Of a stretch of 64,000 bases of DNA, positions 7,571-16,081 are shown in pieces; the first letter of the stretch is position 1; each line of letters opens with the position of its first letter. The translations under genes and the position numbers were made by a program. Below the pieces are notes generated by a model. That model saw only the letters and a list, made by a program, of their open reading frames with translations. It was not told the DNA's origin and searched no databases. The DNA comes from Paenibacillus sabuli (GTDB lineage Bacteria > Bacillota > Bacilli > Paenibacillales > Paenibacillaceae), in the NCBI RefSeq assembly GCF_014705605.1, contig NZ_JACXIZ010000036.1, positions 1-64,000 of the forward strand, read 5' to 3'.

Positions 7571-9088
7571 TTACTTGCCATGACCTGCAAAAGTCTCGGC
7601 TTCGTTCCGGGCGGCGCCTGTCCGATGCAGCGCCCAGCAGATCAGCGGTCCTGTCAGCAGGCCGAGCAGGCCGCCCCATAGCGGCAACAGCAGCCAGCCT
7701 GCGACTGCGGACCAGACAGCGACCGGCGGCAGCAGCAGCCAGCAGCGCGAGACGATGCGCCCCTTGGCCAGCTGCACATCGGTCCAGCCGAACCGAGCGA
7801 TGAACGGCTCCTCGATCCACTGCTTCCATTGCTGCCCGAGCCAGCCCGCCCCCATCAGCGTCAGCATCGGCAGGAGCGCCGCCGCGAGCGGCGGCGGACA
7901 GAGCGCGATGGCCGTCGCGCCCATCGAGAGGAAGCCGAGCCACAGCCGCAGCGTTTCGAAGCGGCGCACGAAAGCCTTGAGGCGCATTTCCGCCAGCATC
8001 GTGCCGCCGTCCGTGCCTCGCAAGAGGCGCCCCGAATGGCGGAACATCAGCGGCTTGGCGACGCGGATGAGCGGCTTCGCCGACACGACCTGGCTCATCA
8101 GCAGCTCGGTGCTGCGCAGCCGCGCGCGCCGCTGGGCGGCGACATCCTGCTCGAAGCTGCCGATAGCGCGGCGCCATTTCACGGCCACCAGGAACAGCCA
8201 CAGGACGGCCGCGACGGCACAAGCGCAGACGAGCAGCCATAGGGATCCGCGACCGGCCAGCATCGGCAGCAGATACCCCGCGCCCAGCACGAGGAGCAGC
8301 GCGCTTTCGCGCAGCCATTTGCGCCAGCCTGCGCCCATGCGGCCGCTGAGCAGACTCGACAGCAGGGCGGACGAGTGTCTGAAAAGAACCGTGTACGCCA
8401 GGCCGAGCGCCACCGCGAGCGGCGACAGCTCCACCACTTCCAATAGCCACGGCAGCGCAAGCGCATAGATCAGCAGCGTCGATAGCGTCTGGACGGCGAG
8501 CGTGTAGACGATGCCGCGCCGCGCCACCCCGCTCAGCCACTGTACTCGCTGCAGCAGGAAGAGCCGGTCCGCCTCCTCCAGGAGCAGCCGCAGCGATGCG
8601 ATCCATACGCTCACCGTCAGTACGATAGGCAGCACGGCATACGGGATCATTCCGAGCCAGGGGGGCTGCTCGCGGATCAGCTCCAGATAGCTGCCGCCGC
8701 CGATGAACAGCCCAGGGACGAGCAGATAGATCCACACCGTCCAATCGAGCGCGCTGCCCCATACCTTGCGCTGCTCGGCATAGTAGCTGCGCAGCCGTAT
8801 CGCGAACAAGCGGCCGGGCGTCATCATTCGCTTGCGTGCAAGGTCGCCAGACACTGTGCGCTCGATGTGCTCGGGTGGCGCGGTGTGATCGGCTGGCTCA
8901 GCCGGGTCAGGGAGCTCCGTATGCTCGGCGCGCTCTGTTTGCGCAATGTACTTGGCGCGCTGCGTGTGCTGCGTGTGCTCGGCATGCTTCGTGTGCTCGG
9001 CGTACTCCGTGTGCTGCGTGTGCTCGGGATGCTTCGTGGACTCTGCGCGCTTCGTATGCTCGACGTGTTCCGTTCGCTTGCTCCGCAT
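7571..9088 (-). CDS. ABC transporter permease, EcsB-like, with repetitive N-terminal extension
   Basis: The 505-residue product has a soluble N-terminal tail of about 85 residues, then hydrophobic spans at roughly 110-135, 145-170, 195-215, 220-240, 265-300 and near 395-470. The order and the preceding ATPase gene fit an EcsB-type ABC-2 permease; in Bacillus Ecs affects secretion and membrane protease function. The tail is highly unusual: it repeats Glu-His-Thr, Gln-His-Thr and Ala-Glu-His-Thr, encoded by short tandem DNA units. The ATG at 9088 shares its A with the TGA of the ATPase gene (TGATG), arguing for coupled translation from this start. MMTPGRLFAIRLR further in could be the ancestral start, but it lacks a ribosome site. 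Confidence 0.78.
   Translation of the reverse strand: MRSKRTEHVEHTKRAESTKHPEHTQHTEYAEHTKHAEHTQHTQRAKYIAQTERAEHTELPDPAEPADHTAPPEHIERTVSGDLARKRMMTPGRLFAIRLRSYYAEQRKVWGSALDWTVWIYLLVPGLFIGGGSYLELIREQPPWLGMIPYAVLPIVLTVSVWIASLRLLLEEADRLFLLQRVQWLSGVARRGIVYTLAVQTLSTLLIYALALPWLLEVVELSPLAVALGLAYTVLFRHSSALLSSLLSGRMGAGWRKWLRESALLLVLGAGYLLPMLAGRGSLWLLVCACAVAAVLWLFLVAVKWRRAIGSFEQDVAAQRRARLRSTELLMSQVVSAKPLIRVAKPLMFRHSGRLLRGTDGGTMLAEMRLKAFVRRFETLRLWLGFLSMGATAIALCPPPLAAALLPMLTLMGAGWLGQQWKQWIEEPFIARFGWTDVQLAKGRIVSRCWLLLPPVAVWSAVAGWLLLPLWGGLLGLLTGPLICWALHRTGAARNEAETFAGHGK
8930..9075. repeat. Coding tandem repeats encoding His/Thr/Glu-rich tail
   Basis: On the plus strand, TGCTCGGCG, TGCTGCGTG and CATGCTTCG-like words recur about a dozen times in register with the minus-strand codons. 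They produce the EHT/QHT-rich N-terminus of the EcsB-like protein. Confidence 0.75.
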
Positions 9089-9867
9089 CAGGTCAGCTTC
9101 CTGAAGCAGTCCAGCAGGCTCGCCGATTCGCCGCAGTCCGCCGTGACGCGCACCTCGTCCAGCGTACCGCTCGCCACGACCGTGCCGCTGTCGACGAGCA
9201 CGAAGCGCTCGGCGATGCGCTCCGCCGTGTCGAGCACATGGGTGGACATGAGCACGCCCGCCCCCCGCTGCCGCTCCAGCTCCAGCAGCTCCAGGAAGTC
9301 GCCGGTCGCGCGCGGATCGAGACCCACGAACGGCTCGTCGACGATATACAGGTCGGGCTCGAGCAGGAAGCCGATGATCAGCATCAGCTTCTGCTGCATG
9401 CCCTTGGAGAAGCGGATCGGGTACAGATGCCTTTGCTCCGTCAGGCGGAAGCGCTCCAGCAGCCGCTCAGCGCGATCGGCGAATTGCGGCTCGTCCATGC
9501 CGTAGGCGGAGGCCGCCAGCCGCAGATGCTCCCACAGGGTGAAATATTCATACAGCACCGGCTGTTCCGGCACATAGGCGTAGCGCTGCCTCGCGCCGCC
9601 GATGCGCACCTCGCCCTTGCGGTACGGCAGCAGGCCGAGCGCAGTCTTGATCGTCGTGCTTTTGCCGGCGCCGTTGGGCCCAATGAGTCCGACCAGTTCG
9701 CCCGCGCCGACCGCAAGATGGATATTGGCGATCGTCGGTTTGCCAATCTCGTAACCTGCTTCTTCAATATCCAGCTCCAGCACATTCGTCTCCCGTTCCG
9801 GTACGCGCGGCAGTGCTTCGTCGGAGCGGGATGGCCCCTGGCGGGATGACTCGCGATTGGCTTCCAT
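9088..9867 (-). CDS. ABC transporter ATP-binding protein, EcsA-like
   Basis: A 259-residue ATPase with all core motifs: Walker A GPNGAGKSTT (about residues 61-70), Q-loop VPEQPVLYE, signature FSKGMQQK, Walker B LYIVDEPFVGLDP and the switch His in STHVLD. It would energise the permease encoded directly downstream. The first about 30 residues before LELDIEEAGYEIG are a hydrophilic extension; the start at 9867 is backed by GAGAGGAG nine bases upstream. Gene order and TGATG coupling point to an EcsAB-type exporter; no ecsC follows. Substrate specificity cannot be read from sequence. Confidence 0.88.
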   Translation of the reverse strand: MEANRESSRQGPSRSDEALPRVPERETNVLELDIEEAGYEIGKPTIANIHLAVGAGELVGLIGPNGAGKSTTIKTALGLLPYRKGEVRIGGARQRYAYVPEQPVLYEYFTLWEHLRLAASAYGMDEPQFADRAERLLERFRLTEQRHLYPIRFSKGMQQKLMLIIGFLLEPDLYIVDEPFVGLDPRATGDFLELLELERQRGAGVLMSTHVLDTAERIAERFVLVDSGTVVASGTLDEVRVTADCGESASLLDCFRKLT

Positions 9868-9977
9868 TTTGCCGTCTCCTCTCTCTGGTCCTGCATATGT
9901 TGAGATAGTTGAGATATCTGAAGGCTTTCTTGTTCATACGATACTGATGACCTGGGGTTCCCTTCAAGTATAGCAAG

Positions 9978-10015
9978 AAAAAGCCCGGACAACGCTTGAA
10001 AAGCGTCATCCGAGC
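9978..10015 (-). terminator. Terminator of xylAB
   Basis: A long stem, with GCTCGGA pairing to TCCGGGC and inner ACGCTT/AAGCGT, is followed on the minus strand by TTTTTC. It lies just after the xylB stop and ends the xylose transcript before the ecsA-like start. Confidence 0.8.
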
Positions 10016-10059
10016 CTCGTTCATTTGAATCCGCTATCCATCCGCCTGTGCTCCGCTGC

Positions 10060-11556
10060 TCAAGCCCGATAAGGCAAAAGCGCCTCGCCGAGGCCGCGCG
10101 TCTGCGCGTAGACCTGACGGTAAGCGTCGAACAGGCCGGCATACTGCCGTACCGCCGCCGCATCGGGCCGGTACGTAGCGCCATGGCGCACGAAGCGTGC
10201 CGCGCAGGCCTCCAGGCTGTCGAACCAGCCGCAGCCGTAAGCCGCCAGCATCGCCGCGCCCATCCCCGGTCCCTGCTCGGTCTCCAGCGCCACGACCTCC
10301 GCGTCGAAGATATCCGCCTGCATCTGCAGCCAGTGCGGATTGCGGGCGCCGCCGCCGATCGAGATGATCGTATCGACCGTCTTGCCCGCCGCGCGGAAGA
10401 TCGCCACCGATTCGTTGAGCGAGAAGGTGATGCCCTCGAGCACCGCCCGCGCGAAGTGATCGCGGCCGTGCGAGCCGTCGATGCCGATGAAGCTGCCGCG
10501 TACGACCGCATCCGCGTGCGGCGTGCGCTCGCCGACCAGATACGGCGTGAAGAGCAGGCCGCCCGCGCCAGGCCGCACGTCGCCGACGCCCGCCAGCAGC
10601 GCATCATACGATTCGTCCGGGGCGAAGGTGCGGCGGAACCAGCTCAGCGAATAGCCCGCGCCGAGCGTCACGCCCATGGCGTAGAAGGCGTCCGGCTTGC
10701 CGTGATTGAAGAAGTGCACCTTGCCGCCAAAGTCGCGATCCTTGTCCGCCTCCGACGAAAGAATGACCCCCGATGTGCCGATGCTGCACAGCGTCACGCC
10801 CTCGCTCAGGATGCCCGCGCCGATCGCGCCGCAGGCATTGTCCGCGCCGCCGGCATAGACGCCGGTGCGCTGCGACAACCCGCTCGCCGCGGCCGCATCA
10901 GAGCTGAGCTCGCCGACGCGATCATGCGACGCCACGAGCGGCACGCAGAGCTGCGGCGACAGGCCGAAGGCGTCCAGGATCTCCGTGCTCCAGCGCTTGT
11001 TCGCGACGTCGAGCAGCAGCGTCCCTGCAGCATCGGAATAATCCATGTGCAGCTCGCCGGTCAGCTTGTAGCGCACGTAGTCCTTGGGCAGGACAAACGT
11101 CGCCGCGCGGGAAAACGCCTCCGGTTCATGCTGCCGCACCCAGAGCAGCTTCGGCAGCGTGAAGCCTTCCAGCGCCGGATTGCGCGCGATGCCGAGCAGC
11201 CGCTCGCCAAGCGTGCGCTCGATCTCGCGGCACTGCTCGCTCGTGCGCGTATCGTTCCACAGGATGGCGCGCCGCACCGGCGCGCCTGCGCCGTCCAGCA
11301 GCACGAGCCCGTGCATTTGTCCGGAGAAGCTGATCCCCTCCACGGCGTCCGCCTCGGCGCCCAGTCCGTCCGTCAGCTCGCGCAGCGCCTCCAGCGTGCC
11401 GCGCACCCAATCGTCCGGATCCTGCTCGCTCCAGCCGGAATAATTATGATACAGCGGATACTCGCGCGCCGCCTCGGCGCGCACTGTTCCTTCCCGATCG
11501 ACGAGCAGCGCCTTGACCGCGCTCGTGCCCAGATCGATGCCGATGACATATCCCAC
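10060..11556 (-). CDS. xylB: Xylulokinase
   Basis: XylB phosphorylates D-xylulose to xylulose 5-phosphate for the pentose phosphate pathway. The 498-residue FGGY-family kinase starts with the ATP-binding strand GIDLGTSAVKALL and carries SGQMHGLVLLD, MDYSDAAGTLLLDV, the GGADNACGAIGAG segment with the expected catalytic Asp, and the C-terminal GGGARNPHWLQMQADI phosphate/adenine loop. A GGGGGAGA stretch precedes the ATG. It follows xylA by about 40 bases on the same strand and shares its promoter and terminator. All features are typical. Confidence 0.96.
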   Translation of the reverse strand: MGYVIGIDLGTSAVKALLVDREGTVRAEAAREYPLYHNYSGWSEQDPDDWVRGTLEALRELTDGLGAEADAVEGISFSGQMHGLVLLDGAGAPVRRAILWNDTRTSEQCREIERTLGERLLGIARNPALEGFTLPKLLWVRQHEPEAFSRAATFVLPKDYVRYKLTGELHMDYSDAAGTLLLDVANKRWSTEILDAFGLSPQLCVPLVASHDRVGELSSDAAAASGLSQRTGVYAGGADNACGAIGAGILSEGVTLCSIGTSGVILSSEADKDRDFGGKVHFFNHGKPDAFYAMGVTLGAGYSLSWFRRTFAPDESYDALLAGVGDVRPGAGGLLFTPYLVGERTPHADAVVRGSFIGIDGSHGRDHFARAVLEGITFSLNESVAIFRAAGKTVDTIISIGGGARNPHWLQMQADIFDAEVVALETEQGPGMGAAMLAAYGCGWFDSLEACAARFVRHGATYRPDAAAVRQYAGLFDAYRQVYAQTRGLGEALLPYRA

Positions 11557-11595
11557 TTGCCGGTCTCCCCCTCTCGTCGCCAGCGTGCAGCAAGA

Positions 11596-12909
11596 CTACA
11601 CGCTGTAGATGATTTCGTTGATTTGCTGCTTGATCCGCTCCTGACGGCCGGAGATGTTTTTGATCGGATTGTTTTGCAGCGCGTACTGCTCGAGCGACTT
11701 CAGCGTCGCCTTGCCGGAGACGATCTCCTCGCCTATGCCGCTGCCGTAGCTGCCGTAGCGCTCGCCGATGATGGTGTCGAAGAATTTGCTCTCGACCATC
11801 TTGGCCGCGGCCTTGAGTCCCCACGCGAACGAATCCATGCCGGCGATGTGCGCGTAGAACAAGTCCACGTCCTCGAACGAGCCGCGACGCACCTTGGCGT
11901 CGAAGTTGATGCCGCCGCGTCCGATGCCGCCGGCGCGCAGCAGCTCGTACATCGTCAGCGTCGTGGCATACAGATCGGTCGGGAATTCGTCCGTGTCCCA
12001 GCCGAGCAGCAGATCGCCCTGGTTCGCGTCGAGCGAGCCGAGCATACCGTTGATCGCCGCCGTGCGCAGCTCGTGCTCGAACGTGTGGCCCGCCAGCGTG
12101 GCGTGATTCGCTTCCAGGTTGAGCTTGAAGTGACCCGCCAGATCGTACTTTTGCAGGAAAGAGATCGTCGTCGCCGCATCAAAGTCGTACTGATGCTTGC
12201 TCGGCTCCTTCGGCTTGGGCTCAATCAGGAATTGCGCGTCAAAGCCGATCTCGCGCGCATAGTCCAGCGCCATGCGATACAGCCGCGCCAGATTGTCCAG
12301 CTCCATCTCCATGTCGGTGTTGAGCAGCGTTTCGTAGCCCTCGCGGCCGCCCCAGAACACGTAGTTCTCCGCGCCCAGCTCCTTGCCCACTTCCAGCCCC
12401 TTTTTCACCTGCGCCGCCGCATAGGCATAGACGTCCGCATTGGAGGAGGTGCCGGCGCCATGCACGAAGCGCGGGTTCGTGAACATGTTGGCGGTATTCC
12501 AGAGCAGCTTTTTGCCGCTCGATTTCATGTTCTGCTTCAGCAGCTCGACGATGGTATCGAGATTCTGATTCGTCTCCTGCAGCGTCTCGCCCTCCGGCGC
12601 CACGTCGCGGTCATGGAAGCAGTAGTACGGCACGCCGAGCTTTTCGAGGAATTCGAAGTTCGCTTCGACCCGCGCCTTCGCCTTGTCCATCTCGCTCATC
12701 GTGTCCCAGGCGCGCACGGCCGTACCGACGCCGAACGGATCCGCGCCCGCCCCGGTGAACGTGTGCCAGTACGCAACCGCGAAGCGCATATGCTCCTCCA
12801 TCGTCTTGCCCAGCACCTTCTCCTGCGGGTTGTAATGCTTGAATGCCAGCGGATTGTCCGAGCCCTTGCCCTCGTATGCGATCTTGCCTACCGATTGAAA
12901 ATAACTCAT
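11596..12909 (-). CDS. xylA: Xylose isomerase
   Basis: XylA interconverts D-xylose and D-xylulose, the first step of xylose catabolism. The 437-residue length matches the class II enzymes of Bacillales. Metal and substrate motifs are visible: [12 protein letters not shown]-type strand ([12 protein letters not shown]), [33 protein letters not shown], and [19 protein letters not shown] 12909 ([14 protein letters not shown]) is preceded by AAAGGAGG; an upstream in-frame extension lacks family similarity. It is the first gene of xylAB, divergent from xylR, with a candidate cre site in its leader and a promoter overlapped by a xylO-like operator. Confidence 0.97.
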   Translation of the reverse strand: MSYFQSVGKIAYEGKGSDNPLAFKHYNPQEKVLGKTMEEHMRFAVAYWHTFTGAGADPFGVGTAVRAWDTMSEMDKAKARVEANFEFLEKLGVPYYCFHDRDVAPEGETLQETNQNLDTIVELLKQNMKSSGKKLLWNTANMFTNPRFVHGAGTSSNADVYAYAAAQVKKGLEVGKELGAENYVFWGGREGYETLLNTDMEMELDNLARLYRMALDYAREIGFDAQFLIEPKPKEPSKHQYDFDAATTISFLQKYDLAGHFKLNLEANHATLAGHTFEHELRTAAINGMLGSLDANQGDLLLGWDTDEFPTDLYATTLTMYELLRAGGIGRGGINFDAKVRRGSFEDVDLFYAHIAGMDSFAWGLKAAAKMVESKFFDTIIGERYGSYGSGIGEEIVSGKATLKSLEQYALQNNPIKNISGRQERIKQQINEIIYSV

Positions 12910-12933
12910 TTCACGGAAGCCTCCTTTGGTAAA

Positions 12934-12947
12934 TGAAAACGCTATTA
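12934..12947 (-). promoter_or_regulatory. Candidate cre site (CcpA) in the xylA leader
   Basis: TAATAGCGTTTTCA on the minus strand matches the palindromic cre consensus TGAAAGCGTTTTCA at 12 of 14 positions. It lies downstream of the promoter, where a bound CcpA would block transcription, as described for Bacillus xyl operons. Confidence 0.6.
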
Positions 12948-13022
12948 CGTGATGCCGTGACGCACAAGGTGACACACACTATGACGCACAATTCGATTCG
13001 CAATATTTTTACTTCCCGCTCT

Positions 13023-13052
13023 ATTCTACCATCGGAAAACTTAGTTTGTCTA
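13023..13052 (-). promoter_or_regulatory. xylA promoter
   Basis: TAGACA (13052-13047) and TAGAAT (13028-13023) on the minus strand are 18 bases apart, each one base off the sigma-A consensus. The -35 lies inside the XylR operator. Confidence 0.75.
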
Positions 13053-13065
13053 TCCAACAAAGTAA
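13041..13065. promoter_or_regulatory. xylO operator for XylR
   Basis: The half-sites TTAGTTTGT and ACAAAGTAA flank a seven-base centre. They match as inverted repeats at eight of nine positions and resemble the known Bacillus xylO. The site overlaps the xylA -35 and lies about 45 bases ahead of xylR, so it can control both directions. Confidence 0.85.
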
Positions 13066-13107
13066 GTTTGTGATAAAATTTTTTTAAGGAAACGGAGGAA
13101 CGGCATC

Positions 13108-14265
13108 ATGGCGAAAACAACCGGCGACACCGCGCTGATCAAAAAAATGAATCTCTCGATCGTGCTGGAGGAGATTATCCGCCGCGGCCCGCTCTCGCGG
13201 GCTGCGATCTCCGGTACGACGGGACTGAACAAGGCCACCGTGTCCAGTCTCGTGCAGCATCTGATCGACGGGCAGCTCGTGCTCGAGCTCGGACCGGGCG
13301 AGTCGAGCGGCGGCCGCAAGCCGGTCATGCTCACCTTCAATCGGGCGGCCGGCTACGCCGTCGGCGTCGACCTGGGCGTCAATTACATCCGCGGCGCACT
13401 AACCGACTTGGACGGCAATCTCATCGCCGAGCGGGAATACCCGCTCGCCGGCACCGGTCTGGAGGCGGCGGTGGCCGAGCTCTGTGCCTGCATCGGAGAG
13501 CTGATCGCAGCAGCGCCGTCCAGCCCGTACGGCATCGTCGGCATCGGCGTCGGCGTGCCCGGGATCGTCGATGGAGCGGGCATGATCCTGCTCGCGCCGA
13601 ATCTCGGGTGGCAGCAAGTCGCCCTGCGCGCGCGGCTCGAGGAGCGCTTCGGCGTGCCTGTCACGATCGACAACGAGGCCAACGCCGGCGCCCAGGGCGA
13701 GCAGCGCTACGGCGCAGGACGCGGCATCGCCAATCAGATCTACGTCAGCGTCGGCATCGGCATCGGCACCGGCCTGATCCTCGGCGGCGAGCTGTACCGG
13801 GGCGCTTCCGGCTACTCTGGCGAGCTCGGCCATCTCTCCATCGAGCTCGCCGGCAAGCCCTGCCGCTGCGGCAATCGCGGCTGCTGGGAGCTGTACGCCT
13901 CGGAGAACGCGCTGCTGGAGCAGGCCGAGCCGCTCGGCTACAGCTCGCTGCGCGCGCTGCTGGAGGCGGCCGGCGACGGCTCCGAGGATGCGCGGCGCCT
14001 CTTCTATGGCATCGGCACGCACCTCGGGGCAGGGATCGCGAGCATCGCCAATATCTTCAATCCCGACGCCGTCATCGTCGGCAATCGCATGAGCCGCGCC
14101 CGCCGGTGGCTGGAGGAGGCGCTGCGCGACACGATTGCGGCGCGCGCGCTGCCGCATCACCGCGGCGATCTGCGCATCCTGTTCGCCGAGCTCGGGGAGC
14201 GCTCGGCCATGCGCGGCGCGGCCTCCGAGGCCATCGAGCGCTTCTTGGCCCGGATTCACGACTGA
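13108..14265 (+). CDS. xylR: Xylose-responsive ROK-family repressor XylR
   Basis: The 385-residue product has an N-terminal winged helix (about residues 12-70; GPLSRAAISGTTGLNKATVSSLVQHL) and a ROK sugar-binding/kinase-like domain. That domain shows GVDLGVNYIRGAL, the substrate Glu-rich DNEANAGAQGE and GELGHLSIE, and the zinc signature CRCGNRGCWE. Without xylose it should bind the adjacent xylO and repress xylAB. GGAAACGGAGGAACGG precedes ATG 13108. The last coding bases and the stop are partly duplicated downstream at 14370-14405. Confidence 0.95.
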   Translation: MAKTTGDTALIKKMNLSIVLEEIIRRGPLSRAAISGTTGLNKATVSSLVQHLIDGQLVLELGPGESSGGRKPVMLTFNRAAGYAVGVDLGVNYIRGALTDLDGNLIAEREYPLAGTGLEAAVAELCACIGELIAAAPSSPYGIVGIGVGVPGIVDGAGMILLAPNLGWQQVALRARLEERFGVPVTIDNEANAGAQGEQRYGAGRGIANQIYVSVGIGIGTGLILGGELYRGASGYSGELGHLSIELAGKPCRCGNRGCWELYASENALLEQAEPLGYSSLRALLEAAGDGSEDARRLFYGIGTHLGAGIASIANIFNPDAVIVGNRMSRARRWLEEALRDTIAARALPHHRGDLRILFAELGERSAMRGAASEAIERFLARIHD

Positions 14266-14405
14266 TCGCGGACGTCTGGCTCGGAATCGCGACTGGCCGC
14301 GGGCGTCTTGACTCGAATTCGCGACTGATATCGCTGACTTCACCGACGGGATTCTGCGACTGGTATCATGCGCTTCTTGGCCTGGAATTCGAGACTGATC
14401 GCGGA
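14238..14405 (+). repeat. Duplicated 3' end of xylR with degenerate copies
   Basis: The 35 bases at 14238-14272, spanning the last xylR codons and stop, recur with few changes at 14370-14405 (GCGCTTCTTGGCC...GACTGATCGCGGA). Further GCGACTG words lie between them. The second copy is outside any gene, so it looks like a tail duplication that then decayed. Confidence 0.75.
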
Positions 14406-14499
14406 TAGGGACTCGCACTGACTCCTTCCGGTTCGAAATCTGTTATCTCGTCGCATTACCGGGTAATAGGAAAGAGTCACTTGAAGAGGAGGATTCATA

Positions 14500-15327
14500 A
14501 TGGACCCGATTATGACCGATCATACCGTCTTGCATAATGGCGTGCGCATGCCCTGGCTTGGCCTGGGCGTGTACAAGCTGGATGATGGCGAGGAGGTGCG
14601 CGGCGCTGTGTCGACGGCGCTTGAGGCAGGCTACCGCAGCATCGACACAGCCGCGATGTACGGCAACGAGACCGGTGTGGGCGAGGCGATCCGCATATCC
14701 GGCATCCCCCGCGACCAAGTGTTCGTCACGACCAAGATCTGGAACGACGATCACGGCTACGATCGTGCGCTGGCCGCCTTTGAAGAGAGCCGCCAGCGGC
14801 TCGGGCTGGAATACGTCGACCTGCTGCTCATCCATTGGCCGGTCAAGGAGCGCTACGTCGACACCTGGCGCGCCCTGGAGAAGCTGTACAACAACGGCCT
14901 GGTGCAAGCGATCGGCGTCAGCAATTTCCAGCCGCATCATCTCGAGCGGGTAATGGACGCCGGCTCGATCGTACCGATGGTCAACCAGGTCGAGCTGCAT
15001 CCGCTGCTGACGCAGAAGGAGCTGCTGCGCTATACGCACCAGCACCAGATTCAGCTCGAGGCGTGGAGCCCGCTGATGCGCGGCGCCCTGGACATTGACG
15101 TGCTCCAGGAGATCGGCGCCCGGCACGGCAAGTCGCCCGCTCAGGTCATCCTGCGCTGGGACGTGCAGAACGGCGTCGTGGTGATCCCCAAGTCGGGCCA
15201 TCCGGAGCGGATTCGCAGCAACGCAGCCATATTTGATTTCGAGCTCACCGACGAGGAGATGGCACAGATCGACGCCCTCGATACCGGCAAGCGCTTCGGC
15301 CCCGATCCGGACAATTTTGACTTTTAA
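14500..15327 (+). CDS. Aldo/keto reductase (2,5-diketogluconate reductase-like)
   Basis: The 275-residue product is an AKR5-type NADPH-dependent reductase. The catalytic tetrad can be seen in YRSIDTAAMYGNE (Asp, Tyr), VTTKIWNDDHGYD (Lys) and LLLIHWPV (His). The NADPH-phosphate loop IPKSGHPERIRSN is near the C-terminus. Such enzymes reduce aldehydes, methylglyoxal or sugar-derived ketones; substrate unknown. AGAGGAGG precedes the ATG. An ATTACC/GGTAAT inverted repeat lies about 40 bases upstream at 14454-14466 and may be an operator. It follows xylR on the same strand, but the 234-base repeat-filled gap argues for separate transcription. Confidence 0.9.
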   Translation: MDPIMTDHTVLHNGVRMPWLGLGVYKLDDGEEVRGAVSTALEAGYRSIDTAAMYGNETGVGEAIRISGIPRDQVFVTTKIWNDDHGYDRALAAFEESRQRLGLEYVDLLLIHWPVKERYVDTWRALEKLYNNGLVQAIGVSNFQPHHLERVMDAGSIVPMVNQVELHPLLTQKELLRYTHQHQIQLEAWSPLMRGALDIDVLQEIGARHGKSPAQVILRWDVQNGVVVIPKSGHPERIRSNAAIFDFELTDEEMAQIDALDTGKRFGPDPDNFDF

Positions 15328-15376
15328 AAGTACGGTGCTACAGAAAGCAGTGATCGTAAACGCCAGATTGGGCGGC

Positions 15377-15436
15377 ACACCGGCCCCGGGACACCGGGCC
15401 ACTGGGGTACCGGGGTACCGGGCCACCGGGACACCA
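15377..15436. repeat. GC-rich tandem repeat of GGTACCGGGCCACCGGGACACC type
   Basis: Overlapping words ACCGGGCCAC, ACCGGGACACC and GGGGTACC repeat through about 60 bases just after the aldo/keto reductase gene. Confidence 0.7.
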
Positions 15437-15457
15437 GTAGAGGCTTTTTATCTCTAT

Positions 15458-15507
15458 TGAATCTCGGTTGGATCTTGTCTAGTGAATCTCGGTTGGATCT
15501 TGTCTAG
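15458..15507. repeat. Perfect 25-bp tandem duplication
   Basis: The 25-base unit that starts TGAATCTCGGTTGG and ends CTTGTCTAG occurs twice head to tail without a mismatch. A third, decayed part-copy follows up to about 15538. Confidence 0.9.
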
Positions 15508-15627
15508 ATCTCGTCTGATATCGTTTGGGTCTTGTCTTTTTTTCACCGGCTAGACGGTGTGTGCTTCTCCTCGGGCACGCGCAATCAAGCAGTGGTAGGC
15601 GAAGTACACTTTCAATAATTCCCAAAG

Positions 15628-15664
15628 AACCTTCGTCCCCGACGCACTCGGAACGAAGGTTTTA
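15628..15664 (+). terminator. Candidate terminator before repeat copy 2
   Basis: AACCTTCGT and ACGAAGGTT form a nine-base stem with an inner CCCCGA/TCGG possibility, followed by TTAGG. The U tract is short, so efficiency is uncertain. Confidence 0.45.
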
Positions 15665-15671
15665 GGTTTGT

Positions 15672-15994
15672 TGTCCATTACAGAATAACCTGGTGCGATG
15701 CGATTGAAACCGTCTTTATTCCTTCACTGTCCGCCAACGAACCTAACGGTTGCCACAGCGGCTATTGCGCCCAAAAAAGCGCCGATTGCATTGTAACGGT
15801 TGCCACAGGTCTTATTTTCTTGAAATCCATCGAAAAAACGCGATTGAGGCCAAATAAGCGCTGTGGCAACCGCTAGCCCGGAAATCGCCTGAAATCGATC
15901 GAAATAAGCGCGCTGGCAACCGTTAGCTGAGGTGAGGTGAGGTGAGTCCGTTTGCCCGCCTGATGGATGAGCTGTCTTTGGTTATTTCGTGAAG
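15672..15994. repeat. Dispersed intergenic repeat, copy 2 (323 bp)
   Basis: This copy matches 7059-7331 along its whole length but carries about 50 extra bases with an additional GGCAACCG unit. The arms CTAACGGTTGCCACAGCG (15743-15760) and CGCTGTGGCAACCGCTAG (15859-15876) pair at 17 of 18 positions, so a transcript could fold into a long hairpin. Like copy 1 it lies between convergent genes. Confidence 0.9.
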
Positions 15995-16081
15995 GATCCT
16001 TGGTCATTTACGCAGCGCGAACCCGTTTCTCCGCAGTCGTATCGCACACGAGTGCAAGCGCAGCCCTGCTATCCGTCCCGC

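Noticed and set aside
7255-7590. 111-residue minus frame after the EcsB-like gene
   Set aside because: It runs into the dispersed repeat and is not conserved in the second copy; no ribosome site and no motif.
10048-12936. A 962-residue open frame on the plus strand
   Set aside because: It lies opposite xylA and xylB, whose motifs are unmistakable; long antisense frames are expected at this GC content. Composition is Arg/His/Leu-rich with no domain.
7059-15994. Insertion sequence or CRISPR interpretation of the repeats
   Set aside because: No transposase frame, no clear target duplication, and no regular spacer-repeat pattern; the units are either long and dispersed or tandem without spacers.
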